64,000 nucleotides of DNA from Macrotrachela quadricornifera. Lineage: Eukaryota > Rotifera > Eurotatoria > Philodinida > Philodinidae. Positions 21,966-34,711 of the stretch are shown piece after piece. Position 1 is the stretch's first letter; each line of letters starts with the position of its first letter. The notes under the pieces were generated by a model. The model worked only from the letters and a program-made list of their open reading frames with translations, did not search any database and had not been told where the DNA came from. Position numbers and translations under genes: made by a program. The DNA lies in assembly GCA_022393335.1 (NCBI GenBank), contig JAJEKB010021746.1:1-64000 (forward strand), given 5' to 3'.

Positions 21966-23117
21966 ATGAATGTAACACAGTTTCTATTCTTATTTTGCTT
22001 TTGTTATGGAATTTATTGTATTAGAGGAGAAAAAAAATCTCGTAGCCGAGATCTTGGCATTCCATTTGATGGTACACCAGGTAAATTGAATTCAATAACA
22101 GATGTTAATGGCGTTGAAGTTGGCTTTAGTACCATAATTGAAGGTGATTCGATTCGAACAGGTGTAACAGCAATATTTCCTCGTGGAATAGAGAAAGCTC
22201 TCCAAAACGTGCCTTGTTTTGCAAATTGGTTTAGTTTAAATGGGAATGGTGAAATGACTGGAATACATTGGTTAACAGAATCTGGTCTTCTTGCAACTCC
22301 TATTTTAATTTCAAATACATTCAGTATTGGAATTTGTCATGATTCCATGATAAAATGGTTTTTCAAAAAAAATAGTACTACTTCAATAATCAACGTCATG
22401 GAATTAAGTTTACCTGTTGTAGCTGAAACATGGGATGGATATTTAAATGATATTAATGGATTTCATGTTAAAGAACAACATGTATTTGAAGCATTAGATA
22501 ATGCTAAAGGTTTTGACTCAATAATTCAAGAAGGAAATATCGGAGGTGGAACTGGTATGATTTCATTTGGTTATAAAGCTGGAACAGGAACAAGTTCACG
22601 AATAATTCAAAATTTAAATTATACCATTGGAGTTTTAGTACAAGCAAATTTTGGACGAAAGAAAGAACTCATTATTGCAGGTGTGCCTGTGGGAAGAGAA
22701 TTAATTGAAATAGAAGGAAATCGTACTATTCGAGATAAAGAAGTTGGATCAATTATTGTTATTATAGCTACAGATGCACCACTTTTACCACATCAATTAA
22801 AACGTCTGGCGATTAGAGCCTCAATTGGAATTGGAAAAGTGGGTGGAATAGGTGGTGATTCATCGGGTGATATTTTCTTAGCATTTTCAACAACTAATAT
22901 TTCGAATAAAACGTCAACAACGCAAATGACAGAATTTTTATTAAATGAACAAATGAATCCATTATTTGAAGCAACAATTCAATGTGTCGAAGAAGCTATT
23001 GTAAATTCTATGGTAGCAGCTGAAACTATGATCGGACATAATGGAGTTAAAGTAGAAGCTATTTCACATGAACATTTAATCAAAATATTAAAAAAATACA
23101 ATAGAATTAATAATTAA
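21966..23117 (+). CDS. DmpA/P1-family (S58) peptidase, secreted
   Basis: A single-exon 383-residue protein related to bacterial L-aminopeptidase D-Ala-esterase/amidase (DmpA), a self-cleaving N-terminal-nucleophile hydrolase. A signal peptide is likely (residues 1-18, FLFLFCFCYGIYC). Family motifs in order are NGNGEMTGIHWL (about 93-104), GNIGGGTGMISFGYKAG (about 191-207), VLVQANFGR with the expected catalytic Asn at 228, and VG|SIIVIIATDAPLLP with the predicted autocleavage before Ser262, which becomes the nucleophile. GIGGDSSGDIFLAFST follows. Length fits the family. I know no animal core member, so bacterial or fungal origin by horizontal transfer is likely (inference). A secreted form would act in gut or extracellular space on peptides with small N-terminal residues. 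Confidence 0.88.
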   Translation: MNVTQFLFLFCFCYGIYCIRGEKKSRSRDLGIPFDGTPGKLNSITDVNGVEVGFSTIIEGDSIRTGVTAIFPRGIEKALQNVPCFANWFSLNGNGEMTGIHWLTESGLLATPILISNTFSIGICHDSMIKWFFKKNSTTSIINVMELSLPVVAETWDGYLNDINGFHVKEQHVFEALDNAKGFDSIIQEGNIGGGTGMISFGYKAGTGTSSRIIQNLNYTIGVLVQANFGRKKELIIAGVPVGRELIEIEGNRTIRDKEVGSIIVIIATDAPLLPHQLKRLAIRASIGIGKVGGIGGDSSGDIFLAFSTTNISNKTSTTQMTEFLLNEQMNPLFEATIQCVEEAIVNSMVAAETMIGHNGVKVEAISHEHLIKILKKYNRINN

Positions 23118-25515
23118 CGATAGTCATTTATCTATATTTATATAGAAAATATACCTTTCAATTTTATATGTTTCTGAAAAAACAACCTCAATTCTATGTT
23201 AATTTTTTAGATAGACAATTAACAATCACTGCAAATGAAAGTACTTAACATTAGATAATAGATTAGCCAACGTAGGACTGAATATAAAATAACTTAAGGA
23301 AGAATAATTTATTAAGTGCGAGCAGACTAACTGCATTTTCAAATAAACTATGAATAAAAAAACTACAGCTACCAACAAGGAAAATAAATATTCATCATCT
23401 ATTCTGAGATAGATAAGATCTTTTACAATTATACATACGAAAAATCTATTTCAGATAAAATTTACAGTTAGCATATATACTGTATCGATTTTCTATGTCA
23501 ATTTTTAGCAATACTCACATAATCATCGATGTTTGATTTAATTCATCTTGAAGCATTATTTTTCAATATCAAAATGAACTTTTTTTTATCGTACTCCCTG
23601 ATAAATCTTTTCTATTCTATTAGTAAAATATGAAGATAAAAGGTATACTTAAATAGAATTTTGCAAGAGCAATTCTTCTGGTATAACAAACAAAATGAAT
23701 CAAATTTAGTAGATCAATCGTTACATACTTTATCATTCTACATTGGTTTCTCCTGCGAAAAAGATCTAGAACAATTTCAGCTGAAAACACGAGCTCTTGA
23801 TAAAAGCCTTTTTTTTTAAATAAAAATTGATATCGAAAGACAATCTATTAGTGAATTCTGTAGCTTAGAAACTGATGACATGTAACTTGAAATAATTTTT
23901 CTGAACAAGCCTGTTTGTAATATTATTAAAGTACTGCACTTGAGACTTTTGGTGATATCTCAATTGACTATAAATAGAATTGTAATACGATGCAACAAGC
24001 TGTGAATATTCTCTAAAAGAACGCTGAGTCATATATTCAAGGCTTTTTCATAATATGATGATACTTCAAGATATTTTTCTTGCTAGATTGAGATGTGGTT
24101 AATACTATTCAGTTGGCTAACTATCGTTAACAAATTTGGTTGCAATTATCGCCTGATATGTGCAATGAATATAATTGATTTATGAAAATATCGAAAAAAG
24201 GAGACTATTATCAATATATTCGTCAGTATGTGATTAATATTATTAACAATACCATCACATTGTAACTTGTTGTTTTTTCAAGACAGACGTGTTGTAAGAA
24301 AAAGTTCATAGTTCATTACGAGATGGAAATTAAAGCCACGTAGTATATCGATACCTTATTGAACGGTTGCTAGATCTCAAATACACTATACTTTTTTTAG
24401 AAGAATAATAAAAAACATCCTCATGTTACACTCTTTCCTCTTTCATAATATATCTGTTTTTTCGACGGTTAATTCGGTATTGATATCATTTCAAAGTTGT
24501 CAACGACACCATATTAACCTGTAATGCAAAAGTAATGGTCAACATCTTCAACCATAGATCTCTACTTCGAAGAATCTTGGAGAATAAATTTCTTTTTTCA
24601 ATACAAAGAGAAAGAATGTAACTAGAAGTATCGTAGTAGTCATATTTTTCTAGAATGAATCAGAGATGAACGAAAATCCAAAAACTAAATACTTCTAAAA
24701 AGTTTTTAGAACTTTTTTTATCTTGGAAAATGTATGTCTTTCAATGATTTTTAAGTTACACGAACTAAACTTTCATAAAAAATATATGAAAATGTAGTAT
24801 ATCGAAAGTGTATCGATATTAGAATAATTAAACATTCTTGGATCTACTCTTGATGTTTAAAGAGAGAAGATTCGAAAGCTGAAATATTTCTAAAAAAGTC
24901 ACTTTTATAAGTATTATCAATCTAAAAGAATCCCAGCTACCATTTTTATGAACCATATATAAAAATTTTTTCCCGCAGTAAACTAGCTGAACAGTAAGAA
25001 AACCAATGAGTTTGTAGTAAAACTGTGAGTAAATTCAATTTTTAGTACATAATTGGAAAGAGCACTCTTTAGATTGCAAAAACCATTGTTGAGAAAGTTT
25101 TTTTCGTTCTCTTCTGACGATAAAAAGTCAAACAGAAAAAAAATGATGCTACTCGCTAAGCAAGTTTCAAGAACTTTAGAGATATTTACTTTTGGATCGT
25201 TCCTTTTTCTTAGATTTACTCTGGAAAAATATTACTGGTACAGAAAATTGTAGTTTAAACCTTGGTCTTTTTAGAAAAGAAATTTACTTTCTAAGATGTT
25301 CCTAAGCGAAATTTTATAGGTGCAGGTTTCAGCAATTATTTTCGCATCGCAGAGACTCAAACATAATGGATTAATGAAATGATCTTAACTGTTGGAAAAA
25401 AGAATTCATAAAGTTTGATGCAATCCAGATGCGACGTTTATATTTATCTTTTATACAATCTTGATTTATTTTAAGAAATAATAAACGCATTATGGAAGAT
25501 TACTAATAAAATGGT
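23118..25515. other. Gene-free stretch
   Basis: About 2.4 kb without a recognisable exon, RNA gene or strong repeat. A 66-codon open frame at 25053-25253 has no support. Confidence 0.45.
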
Positions 25516-26166
25516 TTAATCCCATGAGTCCTCCTCATATGTGTCGTATTTAGACTGTCTTGATTCTCTTATATCTATTTGTATATGATGCTGTCCATTT
25601 TGTCGTTGCAATATAATTTGAGGCGGTGTAATACTAATATTGAATAACGCATCATTTTTATCGGTTAAATATTGGACATCAGAGTTTAGTTTTTGAATAA
25701 ACTTTGGTATTTCATTTAATGGAAGTTCACTCAGTTGTTTATTTTTGTTATGTAATTGTTGCTTTTCTTCTTCAATCATTTTAGCCAACAATACAAGCGA
25801 TCGATCCCGTTCCGCATCTGCTAGTTGCACAATCTTGTCGCGCTCTGCCCCTATTTTCTGTCGGATATTAATGGCAATACGATCAAGAACATCGAGTTTC
25901 TCGTTCAGCAAATGCATAGCACCATCACTCTTCTCTGCAACTAAGTTGACATGCTTTTGAGCACACTCCAAGCAGACAAGTAGTGAGCAATGAAGACATT
26001 GAACTTGGGGTGGCTTCTTCTTACATTCAGTACAATTTCCATTCGATAAGTTTTGCTTTTCATGATTTCGAAGGAAGGGATTCGCTTTTTTTTCTTGAGT
26101 AACATGTCCGATCTGTTGTTCTCGTGCCATCTGTTGTCCTCGTCCCATCTGTACTGCTCGTGCCAT
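25516..26166 (-). CDS. B-box-type zinc-finger coiled-coil protein
   Basis: 216 residues from the first in-frame ATG (26164-26166). The frame is open 17 codons further upstream without an ATG, so a 5' exon is possible. The start is rich in small repeated QMARxxQ units. A B-box-like zinc finger follows: CTEC, CLHC, CLEC and AQKH ligands at about residues 44-75, with a further His downstream. Residues about 85-165 are charged and helical (LDVLDRIAINIRQKIGAERDKI and on), a likely coiled coil. No RING finger or NHL repeats are seen, unlike full TRIM-NHL proteins. It ends in an acidic tail (YDTYEEDSWD). It may be an adaptor or ubiquitin-pathway relative; function unknown. Confidence 0.75.
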   Translation of the reverse strand: MARAVQMGRGQQMAREQQIGHVTQEKKANPFLRNHEKQNLSNGNCTECKKKPPQVQCLHCSLLVCLECAQKHVNLVAEKSDGAMHLLNEKLDVLDRIAINIRQKIGAERDKIVQLADAERDRSLVLLAKMIEEEKQQLHNKNKQLSELPLNEIPKFIQKLNSDVQYLTDKNDALFNISITPPQIILQRQNGQHHIQIDIRESRQSKYDTYEEDSWD

Positions 26167-28741
26167 CTGTTGTTCATATAATTCATAAGCATGTGTTATA
26201 TTAAAAATAAAACTCAACGCAAAAAATCGTAATCTTTCATAAATCTCTCTTTTTTCTGGGACTTTAAAAGTCGAGACACCTTAATCGATCAATTAAAAAA
26301 TCTATAAATTCATATATATAAGCGTCCCTGAGTACCAATACATTATTAAGTATAATGCTTCTGGCATTTGATATCGTAGATTTCCTGTGAAAATTGATTG
26401 GAGGTAGGAAGCAAGAATACACTGATCGTATATAGCAGTCACTCTACTCGATTATAGTCGGTTTTATCTATAGCTAGAAAGATTCAATCCACGAACTAGA
26501 ACATAATATTTCTACCTTTAAATTCCCACTAATTTTCGTAGTTTATAGATCAAAACAGGTCGTATATCATGTGTTTATGTGATAGCAATAGACCACTCTA
26601 GTACTATACGTTTCTGTTTAGGTAAACACATGCAATTTGAAAAAAATATCTTGTCAGTTATATTTCACACTTGTTTATAAATAATTATTCCGATGCTGGT
26701 ATCTTCTCAATTAGAGACTAGTGAAATACTTTTAATCGTTGTCTAGTTTGCTAATTTACCTACATTAATATTTGATTGAATGTTGTTATAAATATCAAGC
26801 AGTTGTAGAAACGTACAACTGTATCTCACGTAGAGGTATATCCGAGTGTTGCTTTGCTTTGTTGATAAATGAAATTTGAGAATATTTTATCAGATTTAAA
26901 ATAAACATTGTTGCATAAACTAGGAAGAGAAAAAATAAAGAATTTTATTGATTTTTACTTTCTACCAATCTCAAATGAATTTATACAGAGGCCGCTGCTT
27001 CAGACTATGAGTGAAATTAATATAGTAATTGTTGATTTTATCTGTTTACTGTACACTATTCAAAATATTTTCTTTCTACCTTTTTTTTCTAAAGATATTA
27101 TAATGATTACTTCCAGAATATCCATGTCCTTTACATTTCTAAAAATATGATGCATATATTTGCTTACAGTTCGTTCCCTTTCTTTTCATTTTATCTGAAC
27201 GATCAATATGATTGTGCTAATTTCCGAGAATAAATATGTTTTATCATAAATATTGAGTGAACTTTCTTCAAACTATTATTCATTATTTGTATGTCACCAT
27301 ACACTTTTTCGTAATCTCATATTTCTGGATAAGAGTCATTTTTTCCTCTTTACCTTTATATTTTGTATAAAATCTATCGCCTAGTAGAAATATATCATTA
27401 GAATTTTATTTTACTATACTCTACAAATCACGGTACATTAAAACTCGTAACCTACCTTCATTTAACAATATATTTGATATAAAGAATCATATCACAGAAA
27501 TGCAAAAAAGAAAAAGACTTTTGTTCAAAGATGTAAATTATCATATCTAATTCAAAATCTAATTTTAATGTAATGAAATCAAATCTCACTGATATCGATT
27601 AAAGAAAAATATGAGTAGAAACAATACATAATCAAATTTCTAAATAAAATAAATCATGAATAAAGTATACGATCGATCTACACGTTTGTAGTTGAGAAAA
27701 ATTAATACTCTAAATTGACGTGCATAGAATAGCCACGATTGCTAATAAAATAAATCAAATTTCAAAATTTTGATAATTTCGAATATAAATCATTACTAAG
27801 CAGATATAATTGCGTTAAAAATATAAAATAACACCATTTTAATTTATCAAAACAGCATATGACTGTTGAAACAGCAAATACAAGCACATGTTTGTAATCT
27901 ATGCGTCCGACGAATTCAGAAACAAAAGCTTAATATACGAATAAAAAACTGTGTTGATTTAAATAGTATCATTTTATTCAAGTATCTAATTTTATAGGAT
28001 ATCTACTTCCATCTTAATTTTTTATTTAAATGTATATATAAGTATTCTATTTTTATTAGATTTATTAATAATTTTGAACAACTTCAATACTTTCCATTGA
28101 AGAATAAAATTCTTCGAAATTGTGTATCAGAGATTCAAGATTTTCATTTGACCAATATATTAATATAAAACATACAATCCAAAGAATTTGTAGCTTTGGA
28201 CTACTTTTTATCTCATTTGAAGAGATACAATTCTAATTCGTTAATTTCAAAAACTGACGTTTAGTTGTTATAATTATTCAGATCTACAATCTCCAAATTT
28301 GTGTCTGTTTTTTTTTTAATATAATTATAAATCTATTTCTGATCAGCTGAATTTTTTCAGATATAAATGAAATTAATATTCAATATTAGATATATTATAT
28401 TCGTTTTTATGCTTTATTATAAGGAAAAATTTATCCCAAAAATATTTTTTTGCTCATAATTACATCTTCTAACATTTTATGAAAGATTTCATTAACAATC
28501 TCTTACTTTTTCAAGTTGAATAAAATCTTTCAATGTTTTCTTTATTTTATTTTTCGAAATTTCTTTATAATATGATACTATTGATTTAAGATAGATGACT
28601 CTGTCAATCAATTTTATATTTAAATTTTAATCTAATGGGTTACCTGTGTGTACCAATAACTTTTTTTTAAATATTAAATGTAAAATAACAATTAATGATG
28701 TGTATCCATTTCTTTTTTATCTTTTTGATTATATAAAAACT
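26167..28741. other. Gene-free stretch before EMC2
   Basis: About 2.5 kb of AT-rich DNA without recognised exons. The 5' part may hold the promoter or a first exon of the B-box gene. Confidence 0.45.
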
Positions 28742-29607
28742 ATGCAAACTGCTGTTGAAAAATTTCGAAAATATCGTGATGAAAATTATCGTTTACATGA
28801 TGAAGTAATTGAATTATGGACAAAAATTTTATCAAAACATAATCTTTCATCATTAGGTGATGAAAAATGGTTAATACTTGAACAAGTATTTAAATCTGCA
28901 TTACATTGTTCAAAACAATCAATAGCTGATGAATGTCTTGAACAATTAACAAAACAATTTAAATCAACAAGTCGTCGTTTATCTATATTAAAAGCAATGT
29001 ATTATGAATCAATTGAAAAATATGATGAAGCTAAAGAAATCTATACGACATTATTAGAAGCTGATGAAACAGATGCAATCGCACGTAAAAGACAAATATG
29101 TCTTTTAAAAGAACAAAATAAAATATATGAAGCAATTGGAGAATTAAATTCATATTTAGAATTTTATCAAGTAAAATTCAAATTTTTATATTTTAATTTT
29201 AACTTTTTTTCTTTGATTTTTTTAAGGCTGATCAAGAAGCATGGAGTGAATTATGTGAACTTTATTTATCTGAACATGATTATAAAAAAGCATTATTTTG
29301 TGCTGAAGAACTTTTATTAATTAATCCACATAATCATTTAAATCATGAACGTTATGCATCTATTTGTTATACACAAGGTTATTATGAAAAAGCACGTGCT
29401 TATTATTTTAGTACAATTAAATTAAATCCAAATAATATACGTGCATTATATGGAATTATATTAACATCAACATTTACGAAATCACGAAATACAAATGAAA
29501 ATAATAATAAAATAATTCTTGAACAAATTTTACAAAAATATAAAGAAATAATACCTGATCTTCTTCCAATTGTTGATAAAGCATTACAAAGTTTAATATC
29601 ATCATAA
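28742..29607 (+). CDS. EMC2: ER membrane protein complex subunit 2
   Basis: EMC2 (TTC35) is the cytosolic TPR subunit of the ER membrane complex, which inserts tail-anchored and multi-pass membrane proteins. Exons 28742-29170 and 29227-29607 (56-bp intron) join in phase to 269 residues. TPR-like helices run through most of the protein. Family-typical stretches are the start AVEKFRKYRDENYRLHDEVI, YDEAKEIYTTLLEADETD and, after the splice, EAWSELCELYLSEHDYKKAL..INPHNHLNHERYASI.YTQG. Length fits the family. The ATG at 28742 is chosen because homology begins there; the frame is open upstream without recognisable content. Confidence 0.93.
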
Positions 29608-30037
29608 AATATTCATTTGTTTTGTTTTTTTTTTTTTGTTTTCACCGATTCTTATCAATTGATTAACAAAATAAATATCTGATATATTAATAAAAAGATT
29701 TTTCATATTTTATTTATTTAAAAACAAAACATTCATTATTGTACAGTATATTGTATTCGTTCAAAATTCATACTCTACTAGGTTTTACATATGTTCAAAA
29801 CAAAATCAATTATTGATCAAACATAGCGTCATTAAGAATTTCTACTATATGCTTATCTTAGTACTGATTTCATACATAAACAGAGATGCGATTTTTATAT
29901 TAAAGAATAAAAATATTTAAATTATAGAAAAGTTTCATTTTAAATTTTAAATAGATGCTATTTATAAATTCTAGGGAGTAAGAATTGATCAAAAAACGTT
30001 TGATAGGTATAGTAATTAACATACATACTCTTGTTTT

Positions 30038-30331
30038 ATTTGATTGTGATTTACGAGGGAAGTATCCCAAACGATTAATCCCTTTTAAGTTGGAATTATG
30101 TGCATCATATAGGCCCAAACGAATTCTGAAAAAAGTTTGGGGCTCATAGCTTATTCAACCTGAGATACTGCATTCTGTTAAAAAATATCGTCAAAATTCA
30201 GTATTTTAGCTCGAATAAGCTATAGGCCCAAATTTTGTTCATAGTTCATTAGGACCTACATGATACACATAATCCCAACTTAGAAAGGATTTAACCACTT
30301 GAAGTACTTTCCTCGTTAGATCAGATTGAAA
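30038..30331. repeat. Foldback, about 0.3 kb
   Basis: The arms share an ACGAGG-rA-AGTA end and AAGTTGGRATTATGTGYATC on opposite strands. The centre (AGCTTATTCAACCTGAG) also has partial symmetry with TCGAATAAGCTATAGG. Confidence 0.8.
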
Positions 30332-31001
30332 TACTGTAACACTGGAAGTAAAAGGCATTTGATTGAATGTGTTTCGATATATTAAGTCCTGAAAATGAAA
30401 TCATATGTTGTTTCATTGGTTTTCGTTTTTCAAATAATAATATACAAAAAAATGAGTCTACTCTTTTATGATATCAACGTTTTAAATCTATACATTATAA
30501 TAATCACTGTACCACTCATTTTTTCTATCGTTCTTAATGTATTCTGATATATATGAACACATCATAGATGTTCCTTCTTGATAACGTATTAGTGTTAGTA
30601 AATAAATTAACAAATGATCATATATGATAATTTCGAACGAATTCAAATGATTATTTCTTATACAAAAATCTGTATATTCCAAAACAATTTTTTATCAGTT
30701 ACTGGTTCACTTGACTGAAACAATCTTCTTTTTTCTTCATATATAAAAATCAAATGAAGTTACTATTATCAAATATATATTATTATTGAATTTTGACTTG
30801 TTTTTGTCTTAAGTCGACACTGATATTGTATCAACTAAAAGTATCCACTTTTAAACTAGATGCTAACTTATTGAAATACAGAAAAGTTGAAATCTTGCCT
30901 TCACTAAGTTGTTTAGATATTATATACATCTCATTAAATACTCATCAATTTCAATATTAGTATAGCAAGAGTTTGCTATTGTAAATACATATCAGATGTC
31001 A

Positions 31002-31230
31002 CATAAATAACATGGCGATAAGAAATTTAAAATATCTCTCTTGTGGCTCGAGTAAATGAGCCGATTTTTTTTTATCAATGATAGAGACATATTCAGAGTT
31101 TATATCCAAAAAGTAGACATGTCCTTCTGAATATAAAACTTGAACATGCATATATTATCGATAAAAAAATGAGGTCATTTGCTCGAGCCACAATAGAGAT
31201 ACTTAGAGTTCTTATGCGATATTATTTATG
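31002..31230. repeat. Foldback related to the 35.2-kb element
   Basis: The arms are inverted copies sharing TGTGGCTCGAGYAAATGA. The left half also matches the element at 35162-35644 (TCTCTATTATG..CGACTAAATG and GTTTATATCC), so the two are one family. Confidence 0.78.
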
Positions 31231-32025
31231 GATCACTCGGTGTAAAAATTTTTTTTTTGTACCTTTCTTCATTCACATGTCAATTTGATAATCGCATCAG
31301 TCAATGAAAGCTTTTATATCATCTGAGAACAATTTTAAATCTTGTATTGTGTGAAACAGAATTGAATTCTATATAAAAGAATAGTTGCTTTTTCAATATT
31401 TATTACAATCTGAAGGAGACGATCGTCATTAATGATGTGATAATATACAAATGAAAATACTCATCCTTCTCTCTATTTATATATTCACTATATCATATTA
31501 GAATTAGCATTTTTGTTATCATGGATATACATCAACAGTATTATGAAGTGATAAAACGAAAACAGATTATTGAATCCTCTCATTCACAATATAACAAGTT
31601 TATCTTATTCACATATTAATTTTATCACGAATGTACTCATTTCATTTAAGTATGCCACAGTTTTTGAATTTATTTTCTATATGATATTGAGAAAATTCAG
31701 AATGATAAGCCAATAGAGAAACATCGTATACTACCACAGACTGTAGTAATAATGAATACTCGTTTTTCACAACATCAAACAGCTAAATAAATGATTATAT
31801 TATATATTGATACAAACATAAAGAATATTTTCGTTTCTCTCATGTGCAATATTAATAATAAGTACAAATCTTATTTAAATACAAAGCTAATCCATTTTTT
31901 AACTTATAATAGTCATCAAAAATATTTTTTTATTGTCCTTAATATTACATCGATTGGAAATAAATAAAAAAAAATATTAACTTCTCAGTTTATCTGTACT
32001 TTTATATATAGAAAGTTAATATACC

Positions 32026-32565
32026 TTATAACGGGTGATCTAGAATAAATGAATTACTTAGTATTTTAGAAATTTCTTCTTTATATTTAAAAAAACAAAA
32101 CATATGAAGAGATACAGCGTGAAAAGTTGTACAATTTACATAAAACTGATTATTTAATAATTCCACTTTTTATTCTCAAAATGAATGTAACTTTAAGCAA
32201 TCACATTTTGATCGCGTGAAAATGAATTTTTTTTTCATCTAATTTTCTTATGGTAGTTCTTCGTAACACGCTGTGCTTTTTTGTATGATTTGTATTTTTA
32301 ATATAGTTAAGTAATAAAAATTACATCCGAAGCATTGTCATCCATTATGGTTAACTAGTTAGAAAATAGAGCATTTTATATATTTTTACTTTTCATTTTT
32401 TCTCAAATATTTTTAAAGTACGTTATCATTTTAAAAGTATATAATTTTGTAGAGAATTTCAAGTTCTATCTTTTGGTAAGAAAAATTTCCTAATCATAAG
32501 TAAAAATAAGGAAAAAATCTTTAAAATACTAAAGTAATTCATTTATTCTAGATCGCTCATTATAA
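32026..32565. repeat. Foldback related to the 12- and 41-kb repeats
   Basis: The outer arms share TAGAATAAATGAATTACTT on opposite strands. A copy of the GCAGCGTGAAAAG..TACAATTTACAT unit lies at 32110-32142, and a degenerate inverted one near 32255-32290. Confidence 0.78.
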
Positions 32566-33055
32566 TTATATCTTGCACTTTCTCATTTCTTTTGTTCTGT
32601 TCATTGATCGGCAATCGTCAATGTACTTCTCGTTCTTCATTCTTTTTCATTGGATATGACATTGTACATTTCAGTGTCATATGACTATATATGTATATGG
32701 GAAATTTCCCAGTAAAATAAAATGATGCGATCGTTATGTGGGACAAAATTTATTTCTAGACATATATACTTAAATGAAGACAAAAAACAGAATGAACATA
32801 TCAAAGTAAATTTGTGTCAATAAGTGGTATGTTTTGAATAATATTCGTAATGAGATCATTCAAGAATATCGTTTTATACAAATGCTATGAGCTTTATCTA
32901 GTTTTTAAAGAGTAATGAAAACAAGATAACAGTAATATCTAGAAATCTTTAATATAACTTAATGATTTCATAAGAATTCTAAATATATTATATTCAAGAT
33001 TAATAACAAATAAAATACTGGTTCATTTTTTATTCATAGAGAAATTGTTTAATCG

Positions 33056-33150
33056 ATAGATAAGCAGGATTTACATGTAACTCTATTGAAATTACAAGTT
33101 CGTCTTATAATAGAACATCCCCATTTAATTCATCATTTAACGAACAAAAT
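33056..33150 (+). pseudogene. Decayed DED exon of the first defensin-like gene
   Basis: Aligned with the intact DED exon at 34712, this stretch has ATA where the start ATG should be. It keeps a helix-1-like segment (LLKLQVRL), then lacks about 90 bp and changes frame. Similarity resumes at 33139 (NEQNMISLLNTLDANHC against NEQDFTFLINAFDEIQC). Confidence 0.65.
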
Positions 33151-34245
33151 ATGATATCTTTATTAAATACATTGGATGCAAATCATTGTATAAATATTGC
33201 ACAAATTCAAAAAGGTAATTTAATTTTTTATCGATCTTAATATCAAAAAAATTGTTTTTTTAATCTAGAATATATGAAATCAAAAGAAGAATCAATACAG
33301 AATATAGCATCAGTAATACCATCCATTATAACTCAAGGTATAAAAAATTCTGATTTTCAAGATAGTAAGTGACAATTATTTGATAATTATGCATTGGTAT
33401 AAATTTCTAAATTTTAATTTAGTCTTGATGGATCAACAGGATCATTCTTCTAAAAAAAATCTAATGATTAATAGTAATAATACAAATATTAATCCAATCT
33501 ATGTTGTTATAGATGATCCAACAAAATTTTCTGTACAATCAAAAAGAAAACAATCACATAAAATATTATCAATAACACCGAGATGTTCCTTATTGTTTAT
33601 TGTACTATCAATTATTCTAACAGGAATAGTAATAGGAGGTTGTTTCGGGATTATTCAGTTAAAATCAAAATATGATAATATAGCTAATGAACAAACCAAA
33701 AATAACGAAACAATTCAACATTTGAAAAATCTTGTATTAAAAATTAATGAAAAAATTCAATATTTGAATGTTATTCTATCGAAATATAATGAAACAATTC
33801 AAAATTCAATTAAAAATGAAAAAGTTGTTAAAGATCCACAAAGTAAACTAACATACAATCTGTCATAAGAATCACCTTTTTTAAAATATATTTAAGCACT
33901 AAAATGATTTGAAATGTTTTATTAAATAAGAATAATTCGATAATAGATTATCGTTTTGTTTCATTTAGATATCACTGAAGGAACGACATGTGGTTGTAAA
34001 AAATGGTGTATTACACATGGTTCAGCATATGGAGTATGTGGAGACGGTCATACATGCATGTGTTCACATAAATCATTAACAGAAGAATATATTAGTAAAA
34101 TCTTAGAAAAATAAATAGTACGAAAGTTTGATTTTTATTTTAAATTTTAGATAGCGGATGTATGTGTAATACATGGTGTCGAGAACATGGATATAAAAAT
34201 GGTGGTGTTTGTGGTGATGGATATACTTGTATATGTTCAAAATAG
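33151..34245 (+). CDS. TM protein with two defensin-like modules, DED lost
   Basis: Paralogue of the gene at 34712. Exons 33151-33214, 33269-33364, 33423-33842, 33969-34094 and 34151-34245 join in phase to 266 residues from the first in-frame ATG left after the DED decayed. A TM segment (SLLFIVLSIILTGIVIGGCFGII) follows a basic QSKRKQSHK stretch. A predicted coiled coil with N-glycosylation sites comes next. Two cysteine modules then follow, each one exon: CxCx3Cx9Cx5CxC and CxCx3Cx10Cx5CxC. CxxxC, GxC and CxC spacing matches the core of invertebrate (CS-alpha-beta) defensins, with an unusually short first loop. Predicted topology is cytosolic N-terminus and extracellular cysteine modules. 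It may still make a protein without the signalling domain. Confidence 0.68.
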
Positions 34246-34711
34246 ATATTCTCATTCATAATCCTATAGTTAAGTTTTATATGAGATAAATTCTTTTTTT
34301 TGTTAATAGAATTACTTTATTAATAGTTTGTTGCAAAATAAAAATATTCATTGAATTAAGAAATTCTAAAAAAGAATTCTAAACATTTTATATCGTCAAT
34401 TGTATTTATTTCTTAATTTCTATATACTTTTTATGTGTTTATAGAAGAGAATAATAAAAGTGCAAAATACAATCGATATCAAGCGATACTAAAATTTTAA
34501 AAAGAGATAGAAAAAAAAAGAATATAGAAGAAGTGAAGTGTGACGGTCATTGTAAGCAAATATTATTTCATTTTAATACAACTATGTGTATGAATAATTT
34601 GATAACTAAATAATGATTCATAAATACTGAATTGAAAGTTGTATATTCTTATGTTTGGTATAAAGATGTGTCGAAATAAAATTGATATATGGCACAAATT
34701 TTGAAAAAAAA

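Larger units (their letters stand above)
29608..33055. other. Gene-free stretch with three foldbacks
   Basis: No gene is recognised between EMC2 and the defensin-like cluster. It holds inverted repeats at 30038-30331, 31002-31230 and 32026-32565. Confidence 0.5.

Noticed and set aside
25053..25253. 66-codon plus-strand frame
   Set aside because: No homology, no splice signals, and isolated within a gene-free stretch.
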